DNA from: Flavobacteriales bacterium UBA5422
GTDB lineage: Bacteria; Bacteroidota; Bacteroidia; Flavobacteriales_D; Crocinitomicaceae
NCBI GenBank assembly: GCA_002409405.1
Contig: DHNG01000043.1
Coordinates: 51,532 to 102,097, forward strand
Reading direction: 5' to 3'
DNA length: 50,566 bases
In this document: piece after piece, positions 16,162 to 23,873 of the stretch
How positions within the stretch are numbered: the stretch's first letter is position 1
Layout of the letters: every line of letters begins with the position of its first letter
Notes under the pieces: generated by a model
What the model was told of the DNA's origin: nothing
Seen by the model: only the letters and a program-made list of their open reading frames with translations
Databases searched by the model: none
Position numbers and translations under genes: made by a program

Positions 16162-16635
16162 ATGGAAAAAGAATTTTTATCGGACAGTTTTCAATTAGAT
16201 GAGACGGATCACAAAATCCTGGAATTGCTGAAACAGAATGCGAAACTTGGAACAAAAGAGATCGCTTCGCATGTCGGACTCACAGTCACTCCAACTTATG
16301 AACGCATCAAACGGTTAGAAAAACGAGGAGTAATCCGATCCTATATTGCTGTGATTGACAAAAAGAAACAAGGATTTACGCTTCATGTGTTGTGTAATGT
16401 CCAGTTAAAATCCCATGCAGCTGACTATCTGGAAGAATTTGAACAGGCAATCGTGCAACTCGGGGAAGTAACAGATTGCTATCACATTGCGGGTAATTTT
16501 GATTACCTGCTCCAAATCAATATCCGCGACATGGACAGTTATGCCGTATTTGTGAAAGAAAAACTGGCAGTTATTCCACACATTGCTACGGTACAGAGTT
16601 CATTTGTCATGCGAACACTGAAAAAGGAGTATTGA
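16162..16635 (+). CDS. Lrp/AsnC-family transcriptional regulator
   Basis: A 157-residue feast/famine regulator. The N-terminal helix-turn-helix covers about residues 11-60 (LDETDHKILELLKQNAKLG, then IASHVGLTVTPTYERIKRLE). The C-terminal RAM domain (about 70-150) binds amino-acid effectors and forms dimers or octamers. It is divergent from the methionine gamma-lyase-type gene. The A+T-rich 118 bases between them contain several TATTTAAC-like stretches that could be Lrp sites. Confidence 0.92.
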   Translation: MEKEFLSDSFQLDETDHKILELLKQNAKLGTKEIASHVGLTVTPTYERIKRLEKRGVIRSYIAVIDKKKQGFTLHVLCNVQLKSHAADYLEEFEQAIVQLGEVTDCYHIAGNFDYLLQINIRDMDSYAVFVKEKLAVIPHIATVQSSFVMRTLKKEY

Positions 16636-16682
16636 GAATAGTGAATATTAGGATTAGACATCTATTGCACTATGCATCAATC

Positions 16683-16720
16683 AAAAAGCCCCACCTGTCA
16701 GCTGATGAATGGGGCCTTTC
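16683..16720. terminator. Bidirectional terminator between lrp and prfH
   Basis: GCCCCA (16688-16693) pairs with TGGGGC (16710-16715) around a 16-base loop. Five T follow on the minus strand and a CTTTC stretch on the plus strand. It serves both convergent genes. Confidence 0.8.
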
Positions 16721-17341
16721 TTAACTTTCTTTGAAATCCAAACCGGAAAATACCCGTTTCGGGTTACCACGTGCAATATTGATCTGACTCAGCCACACAT
16801 TTGTTTGCAGTTGCATCGAACTGACAGCATTCATTTTTGCTACCTTTTCACGCAAACGCTCCAATGACAATTGCTTGTTTTGCAACTGTGAGCGAGAATC
16901 CATCACCTGAACAGTTAAACCTGTCGGAGTATGCGTTGCACGAATTCCCGTACTGACTTTATTTACATTTTGTCCGCCGGGACCTGCGCTTCGCATGGAT
17001 TGATAGGTAACGTCCCGCTCATCGATTGGTGAGACAAGTGTTGCCTGTGCAATTTCCACCACTGCTACAAACCAGTTTTTCCGCTTGTGAAATGGTCTGA
17101 CCGGGCTTTTGCAAATCCACTGAATCGTACCAAGCCATTGTTTCAGAAACGAATCCATATTTTTTCCGTTTAATTTCAACGTGATCGAACAAGGAAGATT
17201 GGCAATTGATTCGACAGCATGTTGTTCAATCCTAATTGAATGAATTTGCGCTTCTCTAATCATCCGGTCAGCTACTTTCCGAACAGCCATGTTACATTCT
17301 GCCGGACCGCGTCCTGAAGTTATTTGTACTAATTTCTCCAT
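16721..17341 (-). CDS. prfH: Peptide chain release factor-like protein PrfH
   Basis: A stand-alone GGQ-domain release-factor homologue, 206 residues from the chosen start. The catalytic GGQ is in RSAGPGGQNVNKVSTGIRATH, as in RF1/RF2, while the codon-recognition domain is lacking. The open frame extends 22 codons upstream, but MEKLVQITSGRGPAECN matches the usual PrfH N-terminus, so Met at 17341 is chosen. It begins 7 bases after the rtcB stop, so the two are translated from one message. In enterobacteria the RtcB2-PrfH pair repairs ribosomes cut in the 16S decoding centre: PrfH releases the stalled peptide and RtcB reseals the RNA. Confidence 0.88.
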   Translation of the reverse strand: MEKLVQITSGRGPAECNMAVRKVADRMIREAQIHSIRIEQHAVESIANLPCSITLKLNGKNMDSFLKQWLGTIQWICKSPVRPFHKRKNWFVAVVEIAQATLVSPIDERDVTYQSMRSAGPGGQNVNKVSTGIRATHTPTGLTVQVMDSRSQLQNKQLSLERLREKVAKMNAVSSMQLQTNVWLSQINIARGNPKRVFSGLDFKES

Positions 17342-17348
17342 TTTATTT

Positions 17349-18740
17349 TTATTTGTCCATTCGTACAATTTTCGGCGTAAACGTTCCCAGCACATTGACC
17401 AATTCATCCTGCAGTTTCATCACCGTATGGATGTTTTTGTAAGCCATCGGAGCTTCATCAACTGCACCACCGATCAGTGTGACTCCCTGGTTTTCCAGTT
17501 CTTTGGTCATACTACTTTTGGTAATAGTACCCTTGCATTGCGCTCGGGACATCAATCTACCGGCTCCGTGTGAAGCGGATTGAATACTCAACGGATTTCC
17601 TTTCCCTTCCACAATAAAACCGGGAGCGGTCATGGAACCGGGAATGATTCCCAACACCCCTTTCTGTGCAGGCGTTGCACCTTTTCGGTGAACAATCACT
17701 TCCTTTCCGTCAACGATTTCCTTCCACGCAAAATTGTGGTGGTTTTCGATCGTTACAACCGGACGCTTCCCCAATGCTTTGGCAATGCGTCGGTGAATGT
17801 CATCGTGGCACGCTTTTGCATAATCACCGGCTAAATTCATCGCGATCCAGTATTCCTGCCCGTCATGTGTGTTTAAGTCCAACCATGCCAGGTGTTGTAC
17901 ATTCCGGGGCAACGGACATTGTTTCGTCGCCAGGTATGTATAGTGCTTGGCAATATTGGCTCCCAATCCTCTTGATCCACTGTGTGACAATACTCCGATA
18001 TAGGATCCTGGTGCTATTTTCCACTCTGGTCTTACCGTTTCCAACTGAACGATTCCGAATTCCACAAAGTGATTTCCTCCACCTGAAGAACCTAATTGTT
18101 TATAGGCTTTGTCGTGCAGGGACTTCAATAAGGGCAAATCCCGAAATTCTGATCGCGCAAGTACTTCATGATCATTTTTGATCCTGTGTGTTTCGTACAT
18201 CCCGAATTTGGTATTGTCTTTCAGGATATTTTGCAACTGGAAATCTTTCCCTTTAAAGAAAGAAGCAGGCAAATCAAAAATAGACAGGCTCATTCTGCAC
18301 CCGATATCCACTCCGACTCCATAAGGAATGACCGCATTTTCCGTTGCCAGCACCCCTCCGATTGGTAACCCGTATCCACCATGTGCGTCAGGCATCAATG
18401 CACCCTGAACAGCTACCGGCAATTTTAATGCGTCGTACAATTGTCGCTTGGCCAGTTCATCAATTTCGTTTTCTCCGAATATTGTGAACGGAGCCCGTTG
18501 ATTTTTGAGTTGTTGCATGCGCACCTCGACCGGTTTTATTAATCCTTCGGCGACTTTTCCCCAGGTTCCGTCCCCAATGAACTTCTCCGGTGATAAAAGC
18601 ACCTCTTTTGCCTCTTCTAATACACGTTCTTTTTTTTCTTTTTTTCGGTATCGATGTATTAGACCAAGGGCAATGTTAACTGTATTATTCTGAGGATACC
18701 CTAGTTTGATAAGGTCTTTCCCCGAAAATTTACTTCCCAT
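17349..18740 (-). CDS. rtcB: RNA-splicing ligase RtcB (PrfH-associated type)
   Basis: RtcB joins RNA 2',3'-cyclic phosphate or 3'-phosphate ends to 5'-OH ends, using GTP and Mn2+ through a histidine-guanylate intermediate. At 463 residues it has an N-terminal extension of about 50-60 residues compared with the 408-residue E. coli protein, with a Lys/Arg-rich stretch RYRKKEKKERV. Metal and active-site motifs are clear: MPDAHGGYGLPIGGV, GVGVDIGCRM, SSGGGNHFVEF, SHSGSRGLG and ENHHNFAW, with SHGAGRLMSR near the C-terminus. Its partner is prfH. The leader upstream of the ATG can form hairpins (see 18766-18804). Confidence 0.94.
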   Translation of the reverse strand: MGSKFSGKDLIKLGYPQNNTVNIALGLIHRYRKKEKKERVLEEAKEVLLSPEKFIGDGTWGKVAEGLIKPVEVRMQQLKNQRAPFTIFGENEIDELAKRQLYDALKLPVAVQGALMPDAHGGYGLPIGGVLATENAVIPYGVGVDIGCRMSLSIFDLPASFFKGKDFQLQNILKDNTKFGMYETHRIKNDHEVLARSEFRDLPLLKSLHDKAYKQLGSSGGGNHFVEFGIVQLETVRPEWKIAPGSYIGVLSHSGSRGLGANIAKHYTYLATKQCPLPRNVQHLAWLDLNTHDGQEYWIAMNLAGDYAKACHDDIHRRIAKALGKRPVVTIENHHNFAWKEIVDGKEVIVHRKGATPAQKGVLGIIPGSMTAPGFIVEGKGNPLSIQSASHGAGRLMSRAQCKGTITKSSMTKELENQGVTLIGGAVDEAPMAYKNIHTVMKLQDELVNVLGTFTPKIVRMDK

Positions 18741-18765
18741 GTTTTTTAATTAAATTGTTACTAGA

Positions 18766-18804
18766 AACCAGGGATACATCAGTAGTAGATGTACCATGCT
18801 GGTT
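18766..18804 (-). promoter_or_regulatory. Nested hairpin in the rtcB 5' leader
   Basis: AACCAG (18766-18771) pairs with CTGGTT (18799-18804), enclosing TACATC (18775-18780) paired with GATGTA (18788-18793). GATACA (18773-18778) can pair instead with TGTATC (18804-18809), so two exclusive folds are possible. It lies 26-64 bases upstream of the rtcB ATG, so it would be in the mRNA leader. Confidence 0.45.
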
Positions 18805-18882
18805 GTATCTCCGTAAGAAGCTTCTTCTCATGGAGAATGATAAAAACATTCGGGATTTTTGGTTCAGTGTCCGGAATAAAAC

Positions 18883-18910
18883 AAAAAAGCCCGAATCATC
18901 TTCGAGCTTT
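18883..18910 (-). terminator. Terminator of the small RNA candidate
   Basis: On the minus strand AAAGCTCGAA and TTCGGGCTTT form ten pairs with one G-U, a five-base loop and a T6 tail. In the plus sense the pair at the G-U position becomes a mismatch, so the element is built for the minus strand. Confidence 0.85.
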
Positions 18911-19050
18911 CATTTTATTATTTAGTTGAATAAATTTCTAATGAGAAGCACGAAGAAAAGCCACAGCAAATCCATTTGCTGACAATGCTTGTAGTGATGT
19001 GTTTTTTGCAAACATTTTTCTTCGTTTTTAATGTGTTAAATACTCAATTA
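18911..19050 (-). ncRNA. Candidate structured small RNA (or short leader-peptide mRNA)
   Basis: A promoter at 19057-19089 and a terminator at 18883-18910 would give a transcript of about 165 bases. It contains a ten-base outer pairing, ACGAAGAAAA (plus-strand 18950-18959) with TTTTCTTCGT (19016-19025), and an inner near-perfect hairpin CAGCAAAT/ATTTGCTG (18964-18981). The outer stem would cover the bases just before the ATG of the 25-codon ORF. A 6S-like RNA of Flavobacteria is one possibility, since length and long-stem shape fit; a regulatory leader peptide is another. Confidence 0.5.
18938..19015 (-). CDS. 25-codon ORF inside the small RNA candidate
   Basis: ATG at 19015 to TAG at 18938. 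The product begins MFAKNTSLQALSANG, is mildly hydrophobic and ends in RASH. It is preceded by the purine-rich ACGAAGAAAA, which could act as a ribosome site but is also one arm of the outer stem. It could be a real small protein, a leader peptide, or chance in a structured RNA. Confidence 0.3.
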   Translation of the reverse strand: MFAKNTSLQALSANGFAVAFLRASH

Positions 19051-19056
19051 TCGGCA

Positions 19057-19089
19057 CAAAGATATTGTAGAAGATTTCTAATTTCCAAA
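19057..19089 (-). promoter_or_regulatory. Bacteroidota promoter for the small RNA candidate
   Basis: On the minus strand TTTG (19086-19089), 21 bases, then TATCTTTG (19057-19064). This is an exact match to TTTG-N17-23-TAnnTTTG. It begins 24 bases downstream of the stop of the 353-residue gene. Confidence 0.65.
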
Positions 19090-19112
19090 TTAATATTGGA
19101 AAAGAATACTTT

Positions 19113-20174
19113 TTACTTCAAATACGGATTCACATTTTTGTAGTTCCGGACCACAAAATCAATGGCAAACTCAACCAGTTCTCCCATCGATCCGGATCGT
19201 TTGAAATTGATATCTTTTGCAAACTTATACAAGGATAATTTAAGCTGATTGATGTGCTTGTCCTCTGATAACGGAGATTCTTTCATACATTCCATCAACT
19301 CTTTTAATCGTACCCATTCACTGGATGCACGTCTTGCAATCAATGCACGTTCTTCCCGGCGATATTGTTCGATGGATCCGGGAGAAAGAAATTCATCAAC
19401 CAACTGCTGATAGGTTTCATTCTCTTTAAAAAATTTAGGCGAATAAGTGTTCAAATCTCCTTCATACGATTGCTGATCAAAGTCAATTGCCCGGAAACGA
19501 AACTGGATACGATCGAAGTCGTGCAGCAGCACCATAACAAAATTATACGCGCGCATGTCTCCCAATAAACGGACGAAGCAGCGTTCATTAAACTTCACAA
19601 ATTCTTTTGCAATTGCCGATTTTTCAGCATTGGTGGCAGTTTTCAGATAAGAGTTGATAAATTCATCGCCCGGAATTCCCGAAATGTGCTCTTCTACCAG
19701 TGTTTCATTGTCCAGCAGAAACAGAATCTGGTTGGGTGACAATAAATGCTCCAATTCGAGACCATATGCACGCGATGCATCTGCATTTTTGATGTACATA
19801 AGCGTGTAATTGTCGTTCAGAATATTCCGGACTTTTACCCGAAAAGGCTTGGTATTCCCGAATGTACAGAAATCAATCGCATCAACATTCAGGTAGGGAA
19901 GAATTTCATCCCCGCCATCTACATACATCATTGAGTACAACCGCTTCAGTTCCTGATCAATTTCCGCACGATCCTGCGGATTGAAAAAGGTATTCAGCCA
20001 CAGTGTATTACTCCCATGTTGGTCATAAACAGCCATCCCGTCATCAAAGCGCAGTAAATCCTGGTAGTTGATCGGTAGTTTCGCTCCTCTCCCATATTTT
20101 TTCAGGTACGCACTGAATGTATTGGAAATAGGATACACCTGTTTCTTATAACGAATCAAATCTTTCCCCATCAC
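19113..20174 (-). CDS. Conserved hypothetical protein, possibly kinase-fold
   Basis: I cannot name the family of this 353-residue soluble protein. There is no signal peptide or membrane segment. A segment VRLLGDMRAYNF (about 202-212) followed by FRAIDFDQ (about 227-234) resembles the catalytic-loop Asp/Asn and metal-binding Asp of kinase-fold proteins (HipA/CotH-like). EEHISGIPGDEFIN lies upstream. The resemblance is only to short motifs. It follows pyruvate carboxylase by 16 bases and is very likely cotranscribed with it. Start could be Met1 or Met2. Confidence 0.7.
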   Translation of the reverse strand: MMGKDLIRYKKQVYPISNTFSAYLKKYGRGAKLPINYQDLLRFDDGMAVYDQHGSNTLWLNTFFNPQDRAEIDQELKRLYSMMYVDGGDEILPYLNVDAIDFCTFGNTKPFRVKVRNILNDNYTLMYIKNADASRAYGLELEHLLSPNQILFLLDNETLVEEHISGIPGDEFINSYLKTATNAEKSAIAKEFVKFNERCFVRLLGDMRAYNFVMVLLHDFDRIQFRFRAIDFDQQSYEGDLNTYSPKFFKENETYQQLVDEFLSPGSIEQYRREERALIARRASSEWVRLKELMECMKESPLSEDKHINQLKLSLYKFAKDINFKRSGSMGELVEFAIDFVVRNYKNVNPYLK

Positions 20175-20190
20175 ATTTCTTTCTCACTCA

Positions 20191-23100
20191 TTATTCAAAT
20201 TCAATCACCAGATCATTCTGATCAACCATTGTGTTTGGTGCCAATACAACACGTCTGATCTTACCGGAAATTGTTGCTGTAACGGTACTTTCCATTTTCA
20301 TAGCTTCAATCACAAACAAGGGAGCACCTGTCGCTACCTCATCCCCTTCTTTCACCATAATGGCAGATAAACTTCCCTGTAACGGAGCCCCGGTTTCTTT
20401 TGCCGGATTGGTTACTTTCAGATGGGCTGGTTTCGTAGAAGTAACCGAATTGTCCTTCACCTTTACGGTACGGTTTCCTCCGTTAAGTTGGAAAGTAACT
20501 GTACGCATTCCATCTTCATCTGGTTCTGAAACATAGACAAGCCGGATCAGAATTTCTTTTCCTTTTCTCAAACGCACTAAAATTTCAGTGTGTCTTTGCA
20601 ACGGGTAAAAGAAAGCAGTTGTCGGGATTTCGGTGACAACTCCGTATTCTTTTTTATGATTGAAGTATTCGTCATATACCTTCGGAAACATTTGGTAAGA
20701 AAGGAAATCGGAGAACGTACTTCCCGGGTATTTCTCGTAAAACACTTGTGTTGCTGCATCCAGATCGACGTCAGGTAAAATTTGTGCCAGAGCTTTGACC
20801 GATTGATCTTCATTTTTCAAAACAATGCTTCGCAATTTTTCAGGAAATCCACCATACGGAATTCCCAGATCACCTCTGAAAAATCCGATAACGGATGCCG
20901 GAAATGAATGGTTTTTTGTAACATCCAACACATCTTCTTTGGACAAACCATTGGCAGTCATAAACAAAGCCATATCTCCTACCACTTTACTGCTCGGAGT
21001 AACTTTCACAATATCCCCGAACAATTGATTGACAACCGCATAGTTTTCTTTAATCACTCCTAACTTCGAACCAAGTCCCACCCCTTCTGCCTGCTGACGT
21101 AGATTGGAATACTGACCTCCCGGAATTTCATTATCGTAAACTTCTGCCGTTGATGTTTTCAGGTCACTTTCAAACGGATAATACATCTCCCGGACCGCTT
21201 CCCAATAATTACTGTATTCATTGAGACTGTGTAAATTTAACTGATTTTCACGTTCATGTCCCTGCATAAGCGCTACCATTGAATTCAGACTCGGCTGTGA
21301 GGTCGTCCCGCTAAATGAAGCCAATGCACAGTCAACGCTGTCAATTCCTGATTCAATTGCTCTCAGGTAGGTTGCGATTTGCGTACCTGCGGTATCGTGA
21401 GTATGCAAGGCAATTGGGACGGAAACTGTTTCACGAAGTGCATGAATGAGTACTTCTGCTGCTTGTGGTTTTAACAATCCTGCCATGTCTTTGATTGCAA
21501 TCATGTGCGCCCCGGCATCTTCTAATCGTTTCGCAAGATCTGTATAATATGTAAGGTTGTATTTATTGTTGTCTTTTCTCAGAACATCTCCTGTGTAACC
21601 AATGGATGGTTGTGCAATGGCTTCGGTATTTTTTACAACAAATTCAATCGCCGGAAGCATCGACTCCAGGTTGTTCAAGGAATCAAAAATCCGGAATACA
21701 TCAATTCCCTGTTTCCAGGATTCTTCAATGAATTTCCCTACAATATTTTTGGGATAAGCCGAATAACCTACCGCGTTACTTCCCCGAAATAACATTTGCA
21801 ACAAAGTGTTCGGCATTGCTTCCCGCAGTTTTCTCAACCGTTCCCAGGGACATTCATGTAAAAAGCGTAAGGCGACATCAAATGTTGCCCCTCCCCATAC
21901 TTCTGCTGAAAAGAGTTGTGGATTATCTTTCGAAAACCCTTCCGCGACTGCCAGAATATCTTTTGTCCGCATGCGTGTTGCCACCAACGATTGATGCGCA
22001 TCACGAAAGGTGGTGTCTGTATAGTGAATCTGCTTGTCGTTTCTGATTTGTCGTAAAAATTCATCACGTCCGAGTTCTGTCAACAAATCCTTTGACCCCC
22101 TTGGTGGTTCTAAATTGTGAATCAATGGGACAACAGGTGTTCTGAATAGTTTGTTCTCATCCGGGTTTTTCACATCCGGGTGTCCATTTACTTTGACATT
22201 TGCCAGGTATTTGAGAATCTTTGTCGAGCTGTCTTTGAGGTTGTGTAACTGAAATAATTCCGGATGCTGTTCGATGAAATTAACGGTACATTCTCCGGCA
22301 ATAAATTTTTCATGGTTGATTACATTTTCCAGAAAGATGATGTTTGTAGTCACCCCTCTTACCCTGAATTCCGTCAAACTTCGGTGGAGTCGTTTTGCTG
22401 TACTGGAAAGGGTTCTTCCGCTTGCGGTTACTTTCACAATCATGGAATCAAAAAACGGAGAAATTTTCATTCCCTGATAGGCACTTCCCTCGTCTAAACG
22501 AATTCCGAAACCACCTGCATTCCGGTAGGCAATCAATGTTCCATAGTCCGGTTTAAAGTTGTTCCCGGGATCCTCGGTGGTAATCCGGCACTGAATGGCA
22601 AATCCGTTGACCGAAACACTTTCCTGATTCGGAATCCGGATTCGATTGTCTGATAAAGCAGTTCCCTGCGCAATTAATAACTGATTCCGCACAATATCAA
22701 TCCCCGTCACTTCTTCTGTTACGGTATGTTCTACCTGAATCCGCGGGTTGACTTCGATAAAATAAATGTTGTTTTCTTTATCAACCAGAAATTCAACTGT
22801 TCCGGCATTGTTATAATTGACAGCTTTACCGATGGAGATCGCGTAGTCGTACAACTTATTTTTGACATCCTGCGGCAGGTTGGGAGCAGGCGCTATTTCC
22901 ACTACTTTTTGAAAACGGCGCTGCACGGAACAATCACGTTCAAACAAGTGAACAATATTCCCGTGATTATCCGCGAGTAACTGTACTTCAATGTGTTTTG
23001 GAGAATCGATAAATTTCTCAATAAAGATTGTTCCGTCACCAAATGCTTTTAAGGCCTCATTGGATGCTTCCTTAAAAGAAGGAAGTACATCTTCCTGCTT

Positions 23101-23643
23101 GCGTACCACCCGCATTCCTCTTCCACCACCTCCGGCTGCTGCTTTTAAAATAATGGGAAACCCAATGGCCGCTGCTTTTTCAGCAACCGTTTCAATTTCA
23201 TTTGCTCCGAGTATACAGTCTTCAATCACCGGAACGCTAATCGACCGTGCTAGCTTTTTAGCTGCAATTTTATCTCCGAGTTGTTCCATGACTTCAGGAG
23301 CAGGACCGACAAAAATAATTCCTTCCTCCCGGCATCTTCGGGCAAAATTGACATTTTCGCTCAAGAAGCCGTAACCGGGATGAATGGCGTCTACTCCATT
23401 TTCCCTGGCAACACGGATAATTGCTTCAATATCCAGGTAAGGTTTTAACGGTTCTGTATCATCACCAATCTGGTATGCTTCATCAGCTTTGTAACGGTGG
23501 AGTGAATACCTGTCTTCGTGTGTGAAAATTGCAACCGTTCTAACACGCATTTCTGATGCTGCACGAAGCACCCGGATTGCAATTTCGCCACGGTTGGCAA
23601 CCATTAATTTCTTAATTACTTTTTGTTCTTGATTATCAGTCAT
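20191..23643 (-). CDS. pyc: Pyruvate carboxylase
   Basis: A biotin enzyme that carboxylates pyruvate to oxaloacetate with ATP and bicarbonate, refilling the TCA cycle. From Met at 23643 it is 1,150 residues, full length for a single-chain PYC. Domains in order: biotin carboxylase (KKLMVANRGEIAIRV, ATP loop AAAGGGGRGMR, ERDCSVQRRFQKV); carboxyltransferase (YTDTTFRDAHQSL, HTHDTAGTQ); a PYC/OADA region; and a C-terminal biotinyl domain with the biotinylated Lys in EAMKMES. The open frame starts 20 codons earlier, but MTDNQEQKVIKK fits the family start. It is the promoter-proximal gene of a two-gene unit with 19113-20174. Confidence 0.96.
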   Translation of the reverse strand: MTDNQEQKVIKKLMVANRGEIAIRVLRAASEMRVRTVAIFTHEDRYSLHRYKADEAYQIGDDTEPLKPYLDIEAIIRVARENGVDAIHPGYGFLSENVNFARRCREEGIIFVGPAPEVMEQLGDKIAAKKLARSISVPVIEDCILGANEIETVAEKAAAIGFPIILKAAAGGGGRGMRVVRKQEDVLPSFKEASNEALKAFGDGTIFIEKFIDSPKHIEVQLLADNHGNIVHLFERDCSVQRRFQKVVEIAPAPNLPQDVKNKLYDYAISIGKAVNYNNAGTVEFLVDKENNIYFIEVNPRIQVEHTVTEEVTGIDIVRNQLLIAQGTALSDNRIRIPNQESVSVNGFAIQCRITTEDPGNNFKPDYGTLIAYRNAGGFGIRLDEGSAYQGMKISPFFDSMIVKVTASGRTLSSTAKRLHRSLTEFRVRGVTTNIIFLENVINHEKFIAGECTVNFIEQHPELFQLHNLKDSSTKILKYLANVKVNGHPDVKNPDENKLFRTPVVPLIHNLEPPRGSKDLLTELGRDEFLRQIRNDKQIHYTDTTFRDAHQSLVATRMRTKDILAVAEGFSKDNPQLFSAEVWGGATFDVALRFLHECPWERLRKLREAMPNTLLQMLFRGSNAVGYSAYPKNIVGKFIEESWKQGIDVFRIFDSLNNLESMLPAIEFVVKNTEAIAQPSIGYTGDVLRKDNNKYNLTYYTDLAKRLEDAGAHMIAIKDMAGLLKPQAAEVLIHALRETVSVPIALHTHDTAGTQIATYLRAIESGIDSVDCALASFSGTTSQPSLNSMVALMQGHERENQLNLHSLNEYSNYWEAVREMYYPFESDLKTSTAEVYDNEIPGGQYSNLRQQAEGVGLGSKLGVIKENYAVVNQLFGDIVKVTPSSKVVGDMALFMTANGLSKEDVLDVTKNHSFPASVIGFFRGDLGIPYGGFPEKLRSIVLKNEDQSVKALAQILPDVDLDAATQVFYEKYPGSTFSDFLSYQMFPKVYDEYFNHKKEYGVVTEIPTTAFFYPLQRHTEILVRLRKGKEILIRLVYVSEPDEDGMRTVTFQLNGGNRTVKVKDNSVTSTKPAHLKVTNPAKETGAPLQGSLSAIMVKEGDEVATGAPLFVIEAMKMESTVTATISGKIRRVVLAPNTMVDQNDLVIEFE

Positions 23644-23873
23644 TTGAGTTGTTTTATATGTAAAGAAATATGAATGTGGGTAATTGCTTTTAAAGTTATA
23701 CAAACTTTGTTTGCTTTTCCAAATTTATTTCAGAAAATAACCAATTCTAATTGAAATCCGATTGAAACGAATACGATACTACATAAGGGTTAAAATTTCC
23801 TTATTTTCGGAAAAGACTCTCTGTGTAGCAGAATTTTTTCTACTTTCGGAAATCATACAAATGTAATTTTTCC

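Larger units (their letters stand above)
18741..19112. other. 372-base gene-poor region: rtcB leader and small RNA candidate
   Basis: No ordinary gene. The half next to rtcB (18741-18882) contains a hairpin-rich leader. The distal half (18883-19089) contains a complete minus-strand transcription unit with promoter, 25-codon ORF, two nested inverted repeats and terminator. Confidence 0.6.

Noticed and set aside
17342..17407. Upstream start for prfH
   Set aside because: It lies inside the rtcB 3' end, and the PrfH family begins at MEKLVQITSG.
18631..18650. T8/T7 runs in rtcB as phase-variation sites
   Set aside because: They encode a Lys/Glu-rich stretch, are broken by a C, and the gene is intact and of housekeeping type.
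23644..23703. Upstream start for pyruvate carboxylase
   Set aside because: The extra 20 residues (rich in Tyr, Phe, Ser) are not part of the family N-terminus. Met at 23643 fits.
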